In this document: one piece after another, positions 34,764 through 43,531 of the stretch
Layout of the letters: every line of letters begins with the position of its first letter
How positions within the stretch are numbered: the stretch's first letter is position 1
Assembly: GCA_902614375.1 (NCBI GenBank)
Contig: CACMKZ010000005.1
Span: 16,001-80,000 of the forward strand
From: an uncultured Alphaproteobacteria bacterium
GTDB lineage: Bacteria; Pseudomonadota; Alphaproteobacteria; HIMB59; GCA-002718135
Reading direction: 5' to 3'
Length of the DNA: 64,000 nucleotides
Notes under the pieces: generated by a model
What the model saw: only the letters and a program-made list of their open reading frames with translations
Told to the model about the DNA's origin: nothing
The model's database searches: none
Translations under genes and position numbers: made by a program

Positions 34764-37124
34764 TCACTCTCCGTATGGGATCCAAATATTTTTTACTTGT
34801 GTACTTTGATATAAAAACTCTTCCAAGAAATATTCTTCTTTCGAGGACCAATCAAGATTTTTTGATTGTGGACACCAACTTCTCTTTAAATTTGAAGTTG
34901 TACTTTGAATAACCTTCAGACGCTCATTATTATTTTCACTAAAATACCAAATACCATCGATATTCTCATGTTCTGCTAAGATTTTATTCAAACTATTTTG
35001 TTTAGTTGTAAGGATGTTAATATAACCAGCTGGAACATCAGAGGTTTCAAGTAGTTGATATAATTCTGTTGCTAAAAGAGACGTATTTTGACCTGGAACA
35101 ATAATACTAGCGTTCCCTGCCGCAAAATTTGCTCCTAATGTTGTAATTAAACTTAAAAGAGGAAAATCATCATTTAAAATATTTGCCACAACCCCAATTG
35201 GCTCTTTAACGGCTAGTGTTAAACCTCTTATAGGAGGATTATGAATAGATCCTTCAAACTTATCAGCCATAGCACCATAATAAAAAAATCTTTCAATTGA
35301 TTGATCAAATTCTTTTTCGGCATCTTTTTGTGAAATACCAATTAGAGATGATAGTAAACTAGAAAAGGTATTTTTTCGGTCTTGTAAATTTTCAGCTAAG
35401 TAATAAAGAATTTGAGCTCTATTAAAGTTTGTGGAGGATTTGCTAACTGCTTTCGAAGCAACCTCGACTGTATCTCTTACATCTTTGCGATTTGCGTTTG
35501 GAACATCGCAAATAAAATTATTATGAGCATCATAAGAGGAAAAGGAGTAACCACTATCAGGTCTTTTTTGCTTCCCTCCGATATATAATTTCGGTGTTCT
35601 ATCGATAGCATTAGATGATTTACCTTTAGATGATTTTTTTCCTCTTTTTGACTTAGAAAGAGGAAGTGGTAATTTTGAATATGCTCTAATACCCTCTGAT
35701 CCGCCTTCCCTTCCAAAACCACTTTCTTTGTATCCTCCAAAACCACAGGCAGCATCAAATAAGTTTGTAGAATTTATCCAAATGACTCCAGCTTTTACTT
35801 TTGGAGCAATATCTAAAGCTAAGTTAATATTTTCAGACCAAATACTTGCCGCAAGTCCGTATGGAGTGTTATTGGCAATGGATACAGCTTCACTAGGTGT
35901 TCTAAATGTCATTGTTGTCAAAACTGGTCCAAATATTTCTACTTGAGCAATAAAAGATGACGGTGTTACATTTGTAAATAAAGATGGAGGATAAAATAAA
36001 CCATTTGTTGGACATGACCATGAAGGTTGCCATAATTTATTTCCATCCTTTTGTGCTTTATTTACTAAAGAATTAATTTTTTTAAGTTGGACTGGCGCAA
36101 CTATAGCCCCAATATCAATAGACTTATCTAATGGATCACCAACACGAAGTTTTTCCATTCTTTTCTTAAGTTTTTGGATAAATTTTTTCTCAATACTTTC
36201 TTGTACTAATAGTCTTGATCCAGCACAACATACTTGACCTTGGTTAAACCAAATCGCATCAACAACACCTTCTACTGCGCTATCTAAATCAGCATCTTCA
36301 AAAACAATAAAAGGTGATTTGCCACCAAGTTCCATTGTCATTTTTTTATCTGGGTTAGTATTTGTTTGAATTATTTTCTTTCCAACTTCAGTTGATCCCG
36401 TAAAGGCAATTTTTTTAATATCTTTATGTGATGTTATATGTTCACCAGTAGAACCATCTCCCGTAAGAATATTAATTACACCTTGTGGAATTTTAGCTTT
36501 TTCACAAAGTTCAGCAAAATAAAGTGCTGTTAAAGAAGTATATTCTGCAGGCTTTAAGACTACTGTATTTCCAAGAGCAATTGCAGGAGCAATTTTCCAC
36601 GCTAACATTAATAATGGAAAGTTCCACGGTATAATTTGTCCAACAACACCAATAGAGTTATCAGAATTATTAGTATTCCTCGCAGCCCACCCTGCATGAT
36701 AATAAAAATGTCTAGCAACAAGTGGAATATCTATATCTCTTGTTTCACGTATTGGTTTACCATTATCAATGGTCTCTAAAACAGAAATAAATCTTGAATT
36801 TTTTTGTATTAGACGTGCGAGAGCATATAAATATTTTGATCGATCAAAAGATGAAAGTTTTGACCATTTGATATGAGCTTTTTTTGCAGCACTGACTGCA
36901 GTATTTACATCTTTTTTTGAAGCAACAGATAATGTCGCAATTTTTTTATTTGTGGAAGGATTTATTATATTTAATTTTTTTGAGCTAAATGATTTTACAA
37001 ACTTTCCATTTATAAAAATATTATTTGGATTTTTTAAATTTTTAATCCAATTTGTAACTTCCTTGCTATCTTCTGGTGCTGGTCCATAAGTTATATTTTG
37101 AAAATTTTTAATAACTTTATCCAT
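34764..37124 (-). CDS. two-domain aldehyde dehydrogenase, ALDH16 type
   Basis: A 786-residue protein with two aldehyde dehydrogenase domains. Domain one (about 1-485) is complete, with NFPLLMLAWKIAPALA-like (IPWNFPLLMLAWKIAP), the Glu in MELGGKSPFIVFEDAD near 265 and the catalytic Cys in NQGQVCCAGSRLLV near 300. A Lys/Ser-rich linker leads to domain two (about 510-786), which keeps the cofactor-fold features but ends before any catalytic Cys. This matches the ALDH16 family, whose second domain is non-catalytic. It may oxidise the acetaldehyde made by DeoC downstream in the pathway. Coupled to deoC (one-base gap). Confidence 0.88.
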   Translation of the reverse strand: MDKVIKNFQNITYGPAPEDSKEVTNWIKNLKNPNNIFINGKFVKSFSSKKLNIINPSTNKKIATLSVASKKDVNTAVSAAKKAHIKWSKLSSFDRSKYLYALARLIQKNSRFISVLETIDNGKPIRETRDIDIPLVARHFYYHAGWAARNTNNSDNSIGVVGQIIPWNFPLLMLAWKIAPAIALGNTVVLKPAEYTSLTALYFAELCEKAKIPQGVINILTGDGSTGEHITSHKDIKKIAFTGSTEVGKKIIQTNTNPDKKMTMELGGKSPFIVFEDADLDSAVEGVVDAIWFNQGQVCCAGSRLLVQESIEKKFIQKLKKRMEKLRVGDPLDKSIDIGAIVAPVQLKKINSLVNKAQKDGNKLWQPSWSCPTNGLFYPPSLFTNVTPSSFIAQVEIFGPVLTTMTFRTPSEAVSIANNTPYGLAASIWSENINLALDIAPKVKAGVIWINSTNLFDAACGFGGYKESGFGREGGSEGIRAYSKLPLPLSKSKRGKKSSKGKSSNAIDRTPKLYIGGKQKRPDSGYSFSSYDAHNNFICDVPNANRKDVRDTVEVASKAVSKSSTNFNRAQILYYLAENLQDRKNTFSSLLSSLIGISQKDAEKEFDQSIERFFYYGAMADKFEGSIHNPPIRGLTLAVKEPIGVVANILNDDFPLLSLITTLGANFAAGNASIIVPGQNTSLLATELYQLLETSDVPAGYINILTTKQNSLNKILAEHENIDGIWYFSENNNERLKVIQSTTSNLKRSWCPQSKNLDWSSKEEYFLEEFLYQSTQVKNIWIPYGE

Positions 37125-37125
37125 A

Positions 37126-38070
37126 TTATCCTATTGCAAGTTTCTCTTTGTTTGCATACCTGCCACTAGTGTAGTGATAGAGTTGTCTTTCTATATCAAT
37201 TAATAAACTAGAAGCACCAATTCGCAATAATTTAGGATTAACCCATTCAAATCCTAGTTCTTCTACTACTAATATTAAAAATTCTAAAACAGATTTGGCC
37301 GTTGATATTCCACCTGCAGGCTTAAAGCCAATTTTTTTTCCAGTTTTTGTATGAAAATCTCTAATCATTCTCAACATGACAAGACTGTTATTAAGATTTG
37401 CATTTATACTTTCTTTTCCTGTTGATGTTTTAATAAAATCGGCACCGGCCATCATACAAACCAAAGAAGCTTTTGCTACATTTCGAAGAGTCTCAAGATC
37501 ACCAACACCAAGAATAGCTTTTATTTTTGTTTTACCTGCAGTTTTTTTAAAACTACGAACCTCATCATATAATTTTTTCCAGTTATTTTGGAGAACATAT
37601 CCTCTATTGATAACAATATCGATTTCATCAGCGCCATCTTTAATAGAGTCAGAAATTTCTTTTTTTCTTGTCGTATATGATGATAAACCTGCAGGAAAAC
37701 CCGTAGAAACTGCTGCAATCGGGATTTTGTTTTGAATAAGTTTTGTGCAATCTTTTATTAGATGATGATAGACACACACAGCTCCTACTCTTACTGCATT
37801 ATTTTCTATTCCTAAATCTTGAAGAATATAATCATCAATCGGATTAAGGGCTTTATTACACAGTCTTTCAACTTTTCCAAAGGTGTCATCGCCACTTAGC
37901 GTAGTAAGATCAATTAAAGTAATAGCTTTTAACAACCAAGCGACTTGAAATTCCTTTTTTACAGTTCTTCTTTTAGTTAAGGTAGATGTTCGACGTTCTA
38001 CCGCACTTAAATTAATTTGTGTATTGTTCACCCAGCTTGTATCTAAGTTATAAAATGTTTTCTTTTTCAT
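37126..38070 (-). CDS. deoC: deoxyribose-phosphate aldolase, long form
   Basis: Cleaves deoxyribose-5-phosphate to glyceraldehyde-3-phosphate and acetaldehyde. The 314 residues match the long, eukaryote-like DERA rather than the 250-residue E. coli form. The Schiff-base Lys is in GADFIKTSTGKES near 212, and the second active-site Lys in GFKPAGGISTAKS near 246. Substrate region IDIVINRGYVL is present near 145. First of the deoC-ALDH16-FucU-ribokinase series. Confidence 0.93.
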   Translation of the reverse strand: MKKKTFYNLDTSWVNNTQINLSAVERRTSTLTKRRTVKKEFQVAWLLKAITLIDLTTLSGDDTFGKVERLCNKALNPIDDYILQDLGIENNAVRVGAVCVYHHLIKDCTKLIQNKIPIAAVSTGFPAGLSSYTTRKKEISDSIKDGADEIDIVINRGYVLQNNWKKLYDEVRSFKKTAGKTKIKAILGVGDLETLRNVAKASLVCMMAGADFIKTSTGKESINANLNNSLVMLRMIRDFHTKTGKKIGFKPAGGISTAKSVLEFLILVVEELGFEWVNPKLLRIGASSLLIDIERQLYHYTSGRYANKEKLAIG

Positions 38071-38074
38071 CGAA

Positions 38075-39055
38075 TTAAATTTTTTCTTCTGTTATTGGTC
38101 TACTTAGTAAATTACTTAGTTCTTCTTTTAAATCATGTTGCTTATAAAGTATATTGTATACAGACTCCATTATTGGCATATCAATATTTTTATTTTGTGA
38201 AATATTATAGACTGCTTTAACTGTATAATAACCCTCTGTTACTTCTTGCGATTTTAAAAGATCTAAAAAATTATCATATTTTGAAGAAGCTAATTTAATA
38301 CCAAACTGTGTATTACGTGAATTTTTAGAGCTACATGTTAAAATTAGATCACCAAGCCCAGATAATCCAAATAATGTATTTTTATCAGCTTTAAATTTTT
38401 TTGCGTATCGTGCCATTTCTGCAAAAGATCTTGAAATAAGTGCGCTTTTAGCATTTTCGCCTAAGTTTAAACCTTCTGCAATGCCTGCAGCTATTGCATA
38501 AATATTCTTTAACGCACCACCTATTTGCGTTCCGATTAAATCATTTGAATAATAAATTCTAAACTCTTTGTTAGGTATAAGTTTAGAAATATTCTCAAAA
38601 TCTTTTTTATCTTTTGTTGCAAGTGTTACTGCAGTTGGTAAACTTTGAGATACTTCATTTGAAAAAGATGGTCCAGATAAAATACTAATTGATTTAAAAG
38701 GCATCATTTCTTGAAATACATCTGTTAAAAATTTTGAGGACGATATTTCAATCCCTTTAGAACATATAACAATATGATGATTTTTATTATGTAATGATGA
38801 ATCCTTAATTACATCCCTAATGTTTTGTGCCGGTAAAGTTATAAATACAAATTTAACATTTCTAATTTCTTTTAAAGAGGTAGTAGCGGTGACATTTTCA
38901 TTAAATGAGCTATATTTTAATTTTGGATTAATTTTATGTTCATTTATTGATTTAACAATTTTTTCGTCTCGAGCATAAATGATAACTTTATTATTACTTA
39001 ATACTCGGGCAAGTGCACTCCCCCAAACTCCTCCGCCTAAAATTCCAATTGTCAT
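38075..39055 (-). CDS. gpsA: glycerol-3-phosphate dehydrogenase (NAD(P)+)
   Basis: Makes sn-glycerol-3-phosphate for phospholipid synthesis. From ATG 39055 it has 326 residues; a TTG at 39082 would add nine unsupported residues. The dinucleotide fold is ILGGGVWGSALARVL, followed by CSKGIE near 108, SGPSFSNEVSQSLPTAV near 135 and the catalytic Lys segment GALKNIYAIAAGIAEG near 185. GLSGLGDLILTCSS near 240 is diagnostic. Confidence 0.95.
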   Translation of the reverse strand: MTIGILGGGVWGSALARVLSNNKVIIYARDEKIVKSINEHKINPKLKYSSFNENVTATTSLKEIRNVKFVFITLPAQNIRDVIKDSSLHNKNHHIVICSKGIEISSSKFLTDVFQEMMPFKSISILSGPSFSNEVSQSLPTAVTLATKDKKDFENISKLIPNKEFRIYYSNDLIGTQIGGALKNIYAIAAGIAEGLNLGENAKSALISRSFAEMARYAKKFKADKNTLFGLSGLGDLILTCSSKNSRNTQFGIKLASSKYDNFLDLLKSQEVTEGYYTVKAVYNISQNKNIDMPIMESVYNILYKQHDLKEELSNLLSRPITEEKI

Positions 39056-39150
39056 ACGTTTGATCTTTATCCGGTGAGGCAAATGAAGTCAATTTATGGT
39101 TTTTGGCCAAAATCTTGGTTATTTTTATGAAAAAACTGCATGATTGATTT

Positions 39151-39195
39151 TTGGAACTAGTATATGAGGTACCATATATAAAAAGTATACTTTTT
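39151..39195 (+). promoter_or_regulatory. promoter and palindromic operator candidates of the binding-protein gene
   Basis: TTGGAA (39151-39156) and TATATA (39175-39180) with an 18-base spacer make a plausible promoter. Two symmetric elements overlap it: a GGTACC-centred imperfect palindrome flanked by ATAT runs (about 39161-39180), and a perfect 16-base palindrome made of AAAAAGTA and its complement (39180-39195). The second lies around the predicted start of transcription, just before the strong GGAGG (39197-39201). Confidence 0.45.
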
Positions 39196-39205
39196 TGGAG
39201 GAAAT

Positions 39206-40387
39206 ATGAAAAAATTACTTCTAGCTGTTATTGTAAGCTTGTCGACTGTAACGACTGCTGCATTAGCAGAAATTAAAGTAGGAATTATTCTTGGTTTTAC
39301 AGGACCAATTGAATCTTTAACTCCTGCTATGAGAGATGGTGCTAAAATGGCATTTGAAGAAGCATCAAACTCTGGAAATCTTTTAGGTGGTGAATCAATT
39401 ACTATCTTAGAAGCTGACTCAACTTGTGTAGATTCTGCTGCTGCAACTGCTGCTGCTGAAGATCTAGTTGCACAAGGTGTAACAGCTATTATGGGTGCTG
39501 ACTGTTCAGGCGTAACAGGTGCGATTAATGCAAACGTTGCAGTACCAAATGGTATCTTAATGGTATCTCCATCTGCAACTTCACCAGGTTTAAGTAAAGT
39601 TCCTGATAATGGAACTTTTTGGCGTACTGCTCCTTCTGATGCAAAAGGTGGTCAAGTATTAGCTAAACTTGCTTTAAGCAGAGGAATTGAAAGTATAGCT
39701 GTAACGTATACTAACAATGACTACGGAAAAGGTTTAGCTGAAGTATTTGAAGCTTCATTTGCTCGTGGTGGTGGAACTATTACAGCATCTGCTGCACACG
39801 AAGATGGTAAAGCAGATTATTCTTCAGAAGTTGGTGTTCTTGCATCAGCTGGTGGAGACGCACTACTAGTAATTGGTTATATCGATGATGGTGGAAAAGG
39901 AATGATCGAAGCATCTTTAGATTCAGGCGCATTTGACACTTTTGTTCTTTCTGATGGTATGATCGGTCAATCAATTGTAGATAATATCGGTGCTGATCTT
40001 GAAGGATCATTTGGTTCTATGCCAGGTGCAATTTCAAAAGGTTCAGCTAAGTTCGGAGAACTAGCAGCTGCTAATGGCATGGATGGAAGTGCTCCATATG
40101 TTGGAGAGTCTTATGATGCTGCAGCAATTATTGCTCTTGCAATTCAAGCTGGTGGATCTGCTGATAAGCAATCAATCCTAAACAATATTGCTAAAGTATC
40201 TAACGCTCCAGGTATTGTAATTAACCCTGGTCAATTATCATACGGCTTACAAATGTTAGCTGCAGGTAAAGATATTGATTACCAAGGTGCAACAGACGTA
40301 GAATTTAATGCGTTTGGTGATGCTGCTGGTGCGTTTAAAGAGTTAGAAGTTAGTGGTGGCGAATTCGTTACTGTTGGTGCTCTTTAA
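39206..40387 (+). CDS. periplasmic amino-acid-binding protein of a Liv-type ABC transporter
   Basis: Solute-binding protein of the branched-chain amino acid/amide family. A clear signal peptide (about 1-21) ends ALA before EIKVGIILGFTGPIESLT. The type I binding fold continues with GVTAIMGADCSGVTGA near 96 and TYTNNDYGKGLAEVF near 170. The 393 residues are rich in Ala, Gly and Asp, and codons are less AT-biased than neighbours, as expected for an abundant protein. A strong GGAGG precedes the ATG by four bases. It faces livM-H-F-G tail to tail. The ligand is not readable from sequence. Confidence 0.9.
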   Translation: MKKLLLAVIVSLSTVTTAALAEIKVGIILGFTGPIESLTPAMRDGAKMAFEEASNSGNLLGGESITILEADSTCVDSAAATAAAEDLVAQGVTAIMGADCSGVTGAINANVAVPNGILMVSPSATSPGLSKVPDNGTFWRTAPSDAKGGQVLAKLALSRGIESIAVTYTNNDYGKGLAEVFEASFARGGGTITASAAHEDGKADYSSEVGVLASAGGDALLVIGYIDDGGKGMIEASLDSGAFDTFVLSDGMIGQSIVDNIGADLEGSFGSMPGAISKGSAKFGELAAANGMDGSAPYVGESYDAAAIIALAIQAGGSADKQSILNNIAKVSNAPGIVINPGQLSYGLQMLAAGKDIDYQGATDVEFNAFGDAAGAFKELEVSGGEFVTVGAL

Positions 40388-40411
40388 TACTTAAAAATTA
40401 TTTTAATTTAA

Positions 40412-40437
40412 CCCCAGCTTTTAGCTGGGGTTTTTTT
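40412..40437 (+). terminator. intrinsic terminator after the binding-protein gene
   Basis: CCCCAGC (40412-40418) pairs with GCTGGGG (40424-40430) across a five-base loop and is followed by seven T. This is the strongest intrinsic terminator in the window. The T-run reaches the last codon of the convergent livM at 40436; the same hairpin might also stop transcription from the other side, though the minus-strand U-tract is poorer. Confidence 0.93.
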
Positions 40438-41809
40438 ATGAATGCCTTACTTTTTCCGGTATAATTCCTTTCGGCCTATATCGTAAAATTAATAATAAAA
40501 TTAAACCCATAAATAAGTATCTAAAGTAAGGAACGCTATCTAGTAAATGTAGTTTTAAAGCATTAGTTGGCTCTAATCCTATTGTAAGTTGATTAATAAT
40601 AAATGTTGTAAGTGGTGCTGCTTCAATCCAAGAAAACCATATGACAAAACCTCCAAATATCGCACCTAAATTATTTCCACTACCGCCTACAATAACCATA
40701 ATCCAAATAATAAAAGTGAAACGAAGTGGTCGATATCCTGAAGGTGTAAATAATCCATCTAAAGTAACAAGCATTGCTCCTGCAACACCTACAATTGCGG
40801 CTCCTATTACAAAAATAATTAAATGTTGTTTTACAACATCTTTCCCCATAGCATTTGCGGCTGTTTCATTATCTCTTATAGCTCTCATCATTCTTCCCCA
40901 AGGTGATAATTGGGCTTTGTTGGCAAAATAAAAAATTATCAACATAACAATCAAAAATAAAATAGCGTAAGATAATTTTACAAATATTCCTGAACCATCA
41001 ATTATAAGATTGTTTAATACTTGTTGTCTATCACTTACATCAATAATGTTATTTAACTTTGATGAATTAAGATATGTAACTAAATTTATAAACCAATCAG
41101 CATTTTGCAAATCAATTTCATAAGGAACTGGCCTCTTTAAACCGATTACATTTTTTACCCCTCTAGATAACCATTCTTCATGTTTTAAAACACTAACAAC
41201 TATTTCTGAAATACCAAGAGTAACAATAGCAAGATAATCTGATCTTAATCCGAGAGCTACTTTACCAATTACAAAAGCGACACCTGCAGCAAATAAACCT
41301 CCTACAATCCAAGAGAAAATTATTGGTAGTCCAAGACCACCTAAAAACCCTGCTATTGCAGGATTAACATCTTCAATATTATGTGTAGCATTTAAATAAA
41401 AGTATCTGATAATTAAAATACCAAAAAAAATTATTAGTGAATTTAAAATGTACCTATTTCTTTTTTGAATTACTGTTTTATTAATATACATTACAGCTAT
41501 CACCAAAACGAATAGCAAAGCAAAACTAATACCTAATCCTCTACCTCCAGCCTGCCATGACTCTGCAATGGGAGGATAAGAAACAAGCACTGCTGCTAAT
41601 CCACCCATGGCAAGAAAACCCATTACACCAAAATTAATTACTCCTGCATAACCCCAAGAAATATTAACTCCCATTGTCATTATTGCTGAAATAATGCACA
41701 TATTTAAAATTACTAAACTTACTGACCATCCTTGAATAAAGCCTACAAAAATAAATAAGGAGATCATGATTGTAATAGCTACCCATTCATATCTTTCAAA
41801 CTTCATCAT
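40436..41809 (-). CDS. livM: Liv-type ABC transporter permease LivM
   Basis: Membrane permease subunit for branched-chain amino acids or related compounds. The 457 residues form about 10 hydrophobic helices. The family core is GYAGVINFGVMGFLAMGG near 53, GLRSDYLAIVTLGISEI near 187 and the EAA-like loop SPWGRMMRAIRDNETAANAM near 305. The insertions after the second helix make it longer than E. coli LivM. Its start overlaps livH by four bases (ATGA). Confidence 0.92.
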   Translation of the reverse strand: MMKFERYEWVAITIMISLFIFVGFIQGWSVSLVILNMCIISAIMTMGVNISWGYAGVINFGVMGFLAMGGLAAVLVSYPPIAESWQAGGRGLGISFALLFVLVIAVMYINKTVIQKRNRYILNSLIIFFGILIIRYFYLNATHNIEDVNPAIAGFLGGLGLPIIFSWIVGGLFAAGVAFVIGKVALGLRSDYLAIVTLGISEIVVSVLKHEEWLSRGVKNVIGLKRPVPYEIDLQNADWFINLVTYLNSSKLNNIIDVSDRQQVLNNLIIDGSGIFVKLSYAILFLIVMLIIFYFANKAQLSPWGRMMRAIRDNETAANAMGKDVVKQHLIIFVIGAAIVGVAGAMLVTLDGLFTPSGYRPLRFTFIIWIMVIVGGSGNNLGAIFGGFVIWFSWIEAAPLTTFIINQLTIGLEPTNALKLHLLDSVPYFRYLFMGLILLLILRYRPKGIIPEKVRHS

Positions 41810-42819
41810 AAGACTCTTCCTTTAAATATACCTGATGGTCTAATTAATAAAACAATGACTAAAATTGAAAATGATACAGCAAATTTATAATCTGTTGAAA
41901 GCAATTGTACTAAACCAGTTGGCTCAATAGAACTTGGTAGTAAATAGACAAAAAATTTCTTGTAAGCATATGTTACCATAATTTCGGAAAATGCAATGAC
42001 ATAACCGCCTACTACAGCTCCAAAAGGACTGCCAATGCCTCCAACAATTGCTGATGCAAATATTGGCAAGACTAAATTGAGATAAATAATTGGCTTATAA
42101 CTTTTATCTAAACCATAAAGTGTTCCCGCAACACAAGCTAAGACACCTACAATAATCCAAGTAGTAAAAACTACTCTATCAGGATTAATACCAGACAATA
42201 ATGCTAAATCTTCATTATCTGAAAATGCCCTCATTGATTTTCCAGTTTTTGTTTTTTGCAAAAACCAAAAAGTAAAAGCTAAAAGTAAAATAGTAATTAA
42301 TATTGTAATAACTTGAGAAGATTTTAATGCTAACCCTTCATTCAAACCTGTCATTACTTTAAACTGTTTCGCTTTCATTATAAATTTCTGTCCATCAGAA
42401 AATTTTATAGTTTCTGTTCCAATTATAATTCTTATTATTGCATTTATTACGAACATAACCCCTATTGAAACCATTGCTAAAACAACAGGAACACTTTTTT
42501 GGTATCTGTAATATTGAAAAACAAATTTATCAGAAATAATACATAAAATAATTGTTGCTATTATTCCTATAGGTAAAGCTAACAAGGCAGTTGGCAGAAT
42601 GCCTAAACCAATATTTTGTGATTGAAAAAACCACGTAAATAAAATTGTTATCATTGCTCCAAATGACATGATTTCACCATGTGCAAAATTTGCAAATCGA
42701 AGTATGGCATAAACGAATGTAACTCCAAGTGCTCCAAGTGCAAGTTGAGAGCCATAAGAAATGCCTGGAATGATAATGAAATTTAGAAGTACAATTATAG
42801 AATTTAGAAAATCAATCAT
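41806..42819 (-). CDS. livH: Liv-type ABC transporter permease LivH
   Basis: Second permease subunit, 337 residues with about eight to nine membrane helices. Typical parts are ALGALGVTFVYAILRFANFA with HGEIMSFGAM following near 28, and the EAA-like loop KSMRAFSDNEDLALLSGINP near 194, then GGIGSPFGAVVGGYVI near 262. A good AGGAGG Shine-Dalgarno is formed by the last LGG codons of livF just upstream. Confidence 0.93.
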   Translation of the reverse strand: MIDFLNSIIVLLNFIIIPGISYGSQLALGALGVTFVYAILRFANFAHGEIMSFGAMITILFTWFFQSQNIGLGILPTALLALPIGIIATIILCIISDKFVFQYYRYQKSVPVVLAMVSIGVMFVINAIIRIIIGTETIKFSDGQKFIMKAKQFKVMTGLNEGLALKSSQVITILITILLLAFTFWFLQKTKTGKSMRAFSDNEDLALLSGINPDRVVFTTWIIVGVLACVAGTLYGLDKSYKPIIYLNLVLPIFASAIVGGIGSPFGAVVGGYVIAFSEIMVTYAYKKFFVYLLPSSIEPTGLVQLLSTDYKFAVSFSILVIVLLIRPSGIFKGRVL

Positions 42820-42820
42820 T

Positions 42821-43525
42821 TTACCCTCCTAAAAACGACTTTCTAACTTCTGGATTATTCAATAGTTCTTCACCTGAACCTTCTCTACTATTTTTTCCAT
42901 TTACTAATACGTACCCTCTATCAGCAATACCAAGTGCTTGTTTTGCATTTTGTTCAACCATTAGTATGCCAACACCAGTTTTACGAACTTCTATGATTCT
43001 TGAAAATAACTCATCCATTACTATCGGTGATACTCCTGCAGTTGGTTCATCTAACATTAAAATTTTAGGTTTAGTCATAAGCGCTCTCCCAAAAGCTACT
43101 TGTTGTCTTTGACCTCCTGATAATTCTCCTGCACTTTGATTTCTTTTTTCTTTTAAAATAGGAAAAAGATCATAAACATCATTAATGGTATGAAAAATGT
43201 CGTCCTCTCTTAAAAAACCTCCCATTTCTAAATTTTCTTCTACTGTCATACCAGTAAACACATTGTTTGTTTGAGGAACGAATGCCAAACCTAAATTAAT
43301 TCTATTTTGAGGTAACATTGAAGAAATTTCCTTATTTGAATATTCAACAGAACCGGAAGTTAAGCTTAACATGCCCAGCAATGCTTTCATTGCTGTTGAT
43401 TTCCCTGCTCCATTTGGACCAACGATGACAACAATTTCACCCTCGTTAACTTCTAGATTAATATCTTTAATTATATCAACACCACCATATCCAGCTGTTA
43501 AATTTTTACCAATTAAATTATTCAT
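42821..43525 (-). CDS. livF: Liv-type ABC transporter ATPase LivF
   Basis: Cytoplasmic ATPase partner, 234 residues. Walker A GPNGAGKSTAMKAL near 37, the LivF-type AFVPQTNNVFTGMTVEENLE near 82, signature ELSGGQRQQVAFGRALM near 133 and Walker B ILMLDEPTAGVSP near 155 are intact. The order livG-livF-livH-livM on the minus strand is tightly packed (6- and 1-base gaps). Confidence 0.95.
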   Translation of the reverse strand: MNNLIGKNLTAGYGGVDIIKDINLEVNEGEIVVIVGPNGAGKSTAMKALLGMLSLTSGSVEYSNKEISSMLPQNRINLGLAFVPQTNNVFTGMTVEENLEMGGFLREDDIFHTINDVYDLFPILKEKRNQSAGELSGGQRQQVAFGRALMTKPKILMLDEPTAGVSPIVMDELFSRIIEVRKTGVGILMVEQNAKQALGIADRGYVLVNGKNSREGSGEELLNNPEVRKSFLGG

Positions 43526-43531
43526 ATAATT

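Noticed and set aside
34764-37124. The two-domain aldehyde dehydrogenase as a fusion or assembly artefact
   Set aside because: The architecture, including the non-catalytic second domain, is that of the ALDH16 family.
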